Positions 56,642 through 64,000 of a stretch of DNA of 64,000 nt are shown here, piece after piece (positions within the stretch are counted from its first letter, which is position 1; the number at the start of each line of letters is the position of its first letter). The stretch covers positions 8,747,059 through 8,811,058 of the forward strand of contig OZ025253.1 of the NCBI GenBank assembly GCA_964019135.1. The letters run 5' to 3'. Source of the DNA: Arenicola marina (taxonomy: Eukaryota > Annelida > Polychaeta > Arenicolidae). The notes beneath the pieces are model-generated. The model did not search any database. It had not been told where the DNA came from and saw only the letters and a program-made list of their open reading frames with translations. Made by a program: the position numbers and the translations under genes.

Positions 56642-59600
56642 TGATGACACGATTCGTTGGTTTTCAGAGACCGCGCGTATGTCTGTTTGGTGGTGTAACG
56701 GTAAACTACAGAGACTGCCATACCGCGGAAGCTGCGGGATGTGCATCTTATATATACATCGTGACAAATTCGATGACGAAGGACCTCGCACCAGACAGAT
56801 AGTTGATGATGTGACAATTCGGTTATTGCTCGACTCCACATAAACTCACTGAGTCGTGGCGTGAATTATGCCTACCCCATAGATCGTTACGTCGAAAGAT
56901 CCCAAACGTCATTTCATAAGAAAGATTGGTGTCATAAAAGTCGGATCTGCACCACGCATTCCCTTGTTGATTACTGACGTAGATCCATCCAGCCCAAGTT
57001 CAGTGGTTATTCAAAGATTTCTTTTAATAAAGTCACCATGAATAGATAAAACAGAGCTTACTTACATTGTATATTCGAAAAAGAAGAACATTGTTTGTTA
57101 CCTTAACAATATCGCTCATTATTCACACTTACCTTCTCTGAGCATTTGCTCGTTATCTAAACAGAAACTCCTAGACGTAACTTATCATTCGATTCACTAA
57201 ATTGTGTTAGTGGAACTGTGTCACATTAGTGCTTTAGCAAATGACACATTATAGGGAGACGTATAGCGTGTCAGTTACTTAATCAGTTTAGTTTTTGCTA
57301 ACTGGAGTGCAGAGCCGATTTACATCACCTGCTTTGCAAAAGGGCTATGGGCCCCGAACACTTCACACATATATCGTGCCAAGCGTAATGGTATGGTTCG
57401 CAATTTATGCTTCACTTAGAATCTATCACATATACGTTGTCTGCGTTCGTTTGTCATTCAGTGTTGGTTAAAAGATACCATCAACCTAAGTGAAACATTT
57501 TCTGTAATAAATCTATCATCTCTACATGAACCAGTTTTTTTTAGCGTGGACACACCACATGTTATATTACAACAATAGAACCAGTTATTTACACCTTACT
57601 GGTCTGATCATATGCTAGCTGAACTAAAACTCCTCTACGTAATTTATAATTCGATTCATCAACTTGTGTTGCATTTGTTATTTCCCATTAGTTCGTTCAC
57701 AAATAACTCATTTCATATGTTCACCTGTTCAATAGTTATATGCGTGTCGTTTCTTTTCACCCGTGACTAAACACATAGATTATGTTAACAACACATGTCG
57801 TGTGTTATTTACTTAAAGACTTTACGATTGTGTAATTATGATGCAAACCCAGTTTATAGTATTTGCTTTGTAAAAGATCTATGCACGACGAAACATTTTA
57901 CACATCAATCCCGACATAGGTGTAAATGTATGGTTTACATTTAGTATTCACTTGAAGTATATTATATATATAAGTTATTACATTCTTCTGTCGATCGCTG
58001 TAGTTAGGTATTAGAATTCTACCATGATTGAAGCATTTATTGTACAACCTATCTAAGGCGGGGTTTATACTTACCTTGCGCAATAGTTCATTCACTGAAA
58101 CAAAGTCATAGTGCATGTTGTATTAAACAAATCACTCGTCATGCACACCTGCATATTGGTCTTCTATGTTAACCAACCTGAGACTCATTCGCACAATTTG
58201 GGGATAGACGTGTAACACGATGCACATTTAATGCGCACTTGAAATGCCTTACTTACAAGTTATTTTTTGTTTTGTAGTTCAACGTATATTGATATAGAAC
58301 TCCACCATTTTTGAAACAATTATTGTACTAAACCTATCATCACAACATAAAGCGGGGCTCATACTTACATTGCGCAACATTTGACTTACTGAAAGCAAAG
58401 TCACAGTACATGTTACATTTCACACATCACTTGTTATCGTCACCTAACTATTCTGATCATATGACAATTAAGCAATGTTCCCATCACGTAATTTTTTATA
58501 TTATTCCCTAACTTATGTCACGCATATTATTTCATATTAGTTCTTTAACAAATGACATTATATATGCACTTAGGTCCTCTAACGATACAAAATGTATACG
58601 TGTAATGCTTCTCTCAATACTTGTTTAAACACATCTCATAAAAGCGACAGCTATGACAAGTATTTACTCAATCGTTTTCGTTTGGTTAACGAGAGTGTAA
58701 ATCCGCGTTGCATCCCTTGCTCCACAAGAGATAAATGGGACCAAACATTCCGTACATCAATCATCAAACACGTACAAAATGATTCACATTTAATGTTCAC
58801 TTCAAAAGTTTTACATAAAAATTATTACATTCTTCCGTCGTTCGCTGTATGTTGATATATATCTTCGAAATAATTAAACAGTTATTTTACTAAACCAATC
58901 ATCACTAAAGGAAGCAGACTTTATTCTTACAAATATTTTGCTAACTGAAAACAAAATCATATAACAGAGTTCATTAAACATATCACTCGCTATTCATACC
59001 TAACTACTCTGACTATATCTTAATTTAACAGAAACTCCTTCATGTAACTTATTGTGTAGCTTCTCAACTTGCACTACGCAAGTTATGTCGCACTGGATCT
59101 TAAACAAATTACGCATTACATTTCCACCTAGTTTCTCGGCGACTATACAATATTCATACACACATTTTTTCCATTTCTTCGGTTGTTCGTTGTAGGTTGA
59201 TCAAGAACTCCAACTTAATGGAATTTTTATTTTAATAAACCTATCATTGTTACATTAAGCACAGCTTACTTGCCATGTACGATCGAAAAAAACAACATAA
59301 GACTACATGTTACATTAAACATGTTACTCATTTTTCCGTCCTACGTACACTGATCATCCCGTTCTTTTCGCATTTGTCTCAACATATATTATAACCACGA
59401 CACCTATACAGCTGGTTATTCTCTTACAATTGGCAACTTCAGTGCAATCTAAATTTACACCACTTGCTTTGCAAAAGATCTATGTTCCGCCAGACACATC
59501 ATACGTCAATCGTGACACACGTGCAGAATGGTTTACATTTAATGTATACTTGAATGTCATACATAAAAGTTGTTACGTTATTCCATAGTTCATTGTACTC

Positions 59601-62600
59601 TGATACATAACTTTAACATAATTGAAACAATCTTTTACATCATGACTACATCAACCCAAGCTTACCAGTATTGAGTCAAGAAATGTACAGAATACACATG
59701 TATTCGTTCTATCATTGCCTAGGGGTTCCACGAGTGTTACATAAATACGCAAACATGACACAAGAAACACTGAATACATAAACTTATATTTTCCTTTCAC
59801 GGTTGTCTATCCCGAATGTGACGTAAACTTGATGACATATAAAAGCTAAAACATGTAGAATGCTATTCATACGTTTCATGATTGTCAAATGAGCTGCACG
59901 TATGTAACACATAACCTATACTTGATGTCATGAAAAATAAAACTTGCAAAAAACTTTCGTATTCGATTTGTTAATTAAATCTTATTGCCTAAGTATTTCT
60001 CATTTGATCTTTAAAACATTACACATTACATTACTGCTAGAGACTCTACCGGTACACTAGCTATACATAATAGTTATTACTTTCGTTCACTGTATTCTGA
60101 TAAATAACTTCAACATAATTAAAATATTTATTTTACTAAACATATCATTGTTACATAAATCATAACCCACTTGCGATGCTCGATCGAAAAAACCTAACAC
60201 TACATGCTTCATTAAACATATCACTCATCATTCAGACCTAACTACACTGACCATACTGTTTTTTCATATTTGTCTCATCCCACATGATAACAGTGACACC
60301 TATGGCCTGTTATTCTCTTGTTCGTTGGCAAACTGCTGCCCACTCCAAATTACATCACTTGCTTTGCAAAATGTCTATGTTCCACCAAACATTTTAGTGT
60401 AACATGGTTTAAATTTAAAATTCACTCGCAATACATACACAATTATTACTTTATTTCATAATTCACCCTAGGATGATACATAACTTCAATATCATGGAAA
60501 CAATTTTTCATTATTATTACTACATAAAGCTGAGCTCCCTTGCATTGAATACCGATATTTATAGTATACATATGTATGCTTTCACGGTTGTCTATTAAGT
60601 ACCCGAATGTGTCATAAAATATAAGCTTGATGATATATGAATAGCAAAAACGTAGAATGCTACCTATGTGTTACAATTGTCTAATAAGCTACATAAATGT
60701 TACACATAACTTAGACTTTATGACATATGAAACATAAAACTTACAGAATACTGGCATATTCGTTACACAATTGTCTAAGTATTGATCCGAATGATGCATA
60801 AAACATAAACTTGATTGCATATGAATCATGTAATACACAAAACTTATATAATAATTACATATTTTTACCATTGTCTGATCCTAGTTATGCGAATACTGCA
60901 CAACATTTAAGTCTTAATTCAATGAAACATAAACTTATTTATTCCTATTATCATTGCCGTATATTACACATAAATCTTTCAAATGAAATAAAACGTTACA
61001 AATATATCTTAACATCTTCAACCATAGCAGTACTACGTATATAGGTAACAACACCTCATTCCTCCCTACCTTGATATCATTTATAAAAATATAGCACGCA
61101 AGCATCTCCACTCCGAAAGATGAATCCCCTCAATGCTCCACTCACCCGCCTCATACCCTAACATTGACATTGCTAGAAATAGTGCACACACACCCCTAAT
61201 CTCTCTATCATAGTACCTATTCTCTAACCACACAACTCTCTACCCCTCACCTCTTAACATAACGTATTTTCCAAAAATAGAAACCGCATGTATGTCCCCT
61301 GCATCCTCTCTGAGATGGCTACATCACTGATTATTCAGACGTAATTCCTATGATCATAGCGTTTCATTTCACATTTGTTTCAACACAGTTTATAACATGG
61401 CCAGCTATAGCCCGTTATTCTCTTAATCGTTGGTAAACTTCCAGCGCAATCTTAATTTACACTACTAACTTCGCAAAAAAAATAATAAATAAACGTAAGC
61501 CTCCTTGCATTAAATACAGAAATTTATAGTACACATAAGTACTCTTGACGGTTGTCTATTGAGTCTCCTAATGCGGCATAAAATAGAAACTTGATGCTAT
61601 ATGAAATGCTAAACATGTAAAATGCTACCTATATGTTTCACAATGTTCTAGTGAGCTACATACATGTTGCACATAACTTGTACTTTATGCCATTTGAGAC
61701 ATAAACTTTACACAATAATTTCATAGTCGTTTCACTATTGTCTAAGTATTGCCCCGAATGGTACATAGAACATAAACTTGATTGCTTATGAAGCATCTAA
61801 TACACAAACTTATATAATAATGTTATATTTTTTATCATTGTGTTATTCTAGTTATGCGAATGCTGCACAAAATTTAATTCATAATGCAATGAAACATAAA
61901 CTAATTTTGTCCTATTATCATTGCAGTATGTGACACATAACTGTTTCTAAACCTTAACCACCATAGCACTAGCACGCACAGAGGTAACAACACCTCATTC
62001 CTCCCTACCCTGATATCATTTATAAAAATAGAGAAGGCAAGCATCTAAACTCCGAAAGGGGAAGCCCCTCAACGCTCCACCCACCCTGCTTTAGCCAAAC
62101 ATTGACGTCATTGCTAAAAATAGTGCATACGCGCCCCCACGCCCCCTCCATCAACCACCCTCTCCTCATCGCCTCAACACTAAAAATAGAGCATGCGTGC
62201 ATAACCACTCCACCTTTCCCCAAGCGTCTCTCACCACCTGTTTTTCTAACCAAAGTGTAAAGGTAGGCATGGAAAATTAATTCTCTCTAGCCAACTCAAT
62301 GTAAGGAGCGGAACAAACCAGTGATGGGGATCTCACTCTTTTCGGCTGTCTTTGGTAGAAATGTTCCGTCAGTAAATTATACTGACTGATACTGATCACA
62401 CAGCACCCTCACTGTGTGCAAAAACTTTGGTTACCCCGTCATTCGCACTATGGTAGTCTAAGAACGGCCCGCGTGCTTTGTAAAAGGGGATCGAGGATAA
62501 ACTAACGGGTACATAAATCTTTGACAAAACCACCAATGTGCCCTGATTAAACACTCAAAACTGTCGAAACGCCACTACATCGTAATCTTTAGACTAACTA

Positions 62601-64000
62601 TCGGAGTAATCTCAACAGGACATCCAACGTACGTTATGTCTGACAAAACTATTAGTTATAAGTAAAACAAGCCTATCACTTTCTGTTGAAGCCTTACATT
62701 TAAAAATAACAACTACCCAGAGAAAAAACTATAAACACCAGAACTCATGTTCTCAATCGAAAACAGGGAACTGAATTCAATATTGTCTTTACATTACTGC
62801 TCACCCTCATCTCGAAATCCGATGAACAGCCAGCTGGGGTGAACTGCGCACACCCCCATTACATCCACCCGCCTACCCTCACCTTCAAGCCAAGTGACAA
62901 GCCTCAACACGCTCAGTGGTGACTAGTACTGGCTTTTCCTGGCGACACGCTTCGGTGACTCCACCGGTCTGGGTAGCCTCTCAAATTAATGCATTGGTGT
63001 CCTTGGGGTGCGGGCGGGGGAGGGGAGGGGAGGGGGGTCGGGAGAACATTACTCACTCATAGGTGGTAGTATCGGAGGGGCGACATGCTAAATAGGGGCG
63101 CGACTCGATGAACTCGGTGAATGCGGCAACCATGTAGGAAAAACGGTCGGAGTAGGAGGGAGGGGGGAAAAGAGGCTGAGGGAGGGCGACTAATTTTACA
63201 AGATAACTGCTGTCTTTGCAGTTACCTGCCGATGACACAGCTTAACGTCACTACATGATTGTGAATACCGTTCACCGTCATGGTTGGGTGAGGGTAGGAG
63301 GGGATCGGCTTTCGGGCGGGAGGGGCGGGGCCAGTAATATCGGGAGTTGGTCGCTGGATGAGGAGCAGGGGGTTGGCGCCCTCTTATTGTGAGAGAAAAG
63401 AGTAATGACAGTTGTTTGATGAGACAGTCTATTATTTCAATACTAATGAGCGCCTGTATGCTCTCCACCTCAGGTAGTTTTTCATCTGCAAGCAATTAAT
63501 ACGTCGACCAGAAAGGTGAATGGGTTGACCTCTACAACATAAGCAACCAGCTGTCAGGTATTAATTGTCTTCTCTAACCGCTCCTCCGTGGAAGCTATAG
63601 GTGTAGGGATAACGGTCGGACTAGGAGGAAGGGGGAGAAAGGGGTATCGGGGCTGAGAGAGGGCGACTGATTTGACAAGATAATTATGAACTACTGTCCT
63701 TGCAGTTAACCCGCGATGACACATCCATGACGTCACTCGTGATTGTGAAATACCGTTCACTATCATGGTTGGGAGGGTGTAGTAAGGGGTCTAGCTAGTT
63801 GAGTGGGAAGTGGGGGGGCGTGAACAGGGGTGGGGGTCATGGGGGTGGGGAGTTTTGCTTGGGGAGGGGTAGTTTACGGGAGGGGTGGGGGTATAGGAGA
63901 TACATGTGGGGAATGAGGGGGGGGGGGTACAAACCTTTACGCGCCAGGTGGCCATAGGAGACCGGAGCGTATGCGCGCCGACAAAAGCGTTACCCCCAAG
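56642..64000. repeat. right arm of the giant palindrome
   Basis: Reverse complement of 46668-54024 with scattered substitutions and small indels, including mirrored copies of both tandem duplications and the satellite-like blocks. It runs to the window end without losing similarity. No gene is recognised in it. Confidence 0.95.

Noticed and set aside
53825-56841. 113-codon frame present in both palindrome arms
   Set aside because: Its presence in both arms comes from the inverted duplication, not from selection. It has no recognisable domain.

Overview
This window is invertebrate nuclear DNA: spliced and intronless metazoan genes lie in a matrix of tRNA-derived SINEs, a LINE, BEL/Pao and Ty3/gypsy fossils, terminal-inverted-repeat elements, minisatellites and many long G or C homopolymers. 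The gene families present (a locally duplicated DEG/ENaC channel and a DUF1647-type protein) fit a lancelet-like or lophotrochozoan marine animal. The species cannot be fixed from the sequence. A 200-base run of N shows that this is a draft assembly.

Left part (1-17 kb): a broken BEL/Pao fossil opens the window. It is followed by a cluster of four copies of one DEG/ENaC (amiloride-sensitive/acid-sensing type) sodium channel gene. Only the copy at 15031-16746 (minus strand, one exon, 571 aa) looks functional. The other three are a 5'-truncated, frameshifted copy (3361-4925, +), an N-terminal fragment (9979-10275, +) and a C-terminal fragment (12234-12541, -). Two tRNA-like SINE copies, a 42-bp minisatellite built of two 21-bp halves, and a promoter-like interspersed repeat rich in CRE and CArG motifs lie between them.

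Middle part (17-46 kb): mostly repeats. There is a Ty3/gypsy fossil carrying an inserted short repeat, a 1.2-kb inverted-repeat element next to a 1.46-kb minisatellite whose 42-bp unit carries a CRE-like half site and a CCAAT box, and a 44-bp minisatellite. The second good gene is a three-exon type II membrane protein of the DUF1647 family on the minus strand (26947-29282), with a SINE in its first intron. Further right are a Mutator-like foldback element with a 9-bp target duplication inserted into a minisatellite, a 3'-truncated LINE, and a candidate 1.5-kb inverted-repeat element.

Right part (46.67-64 kb): a giant palindrome. Each arm is at least 8 kb, AT-rich, apparently non-coding and built from degenerate repeats. 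The arms are near-identical but carry fixed differences. The N gap sits beside the centre, and about 1.03 kb is present on both sides of it, so the real structure is probably arm - hairpin - arm with no gap. The outer end of the palindrome lies beyond the window.
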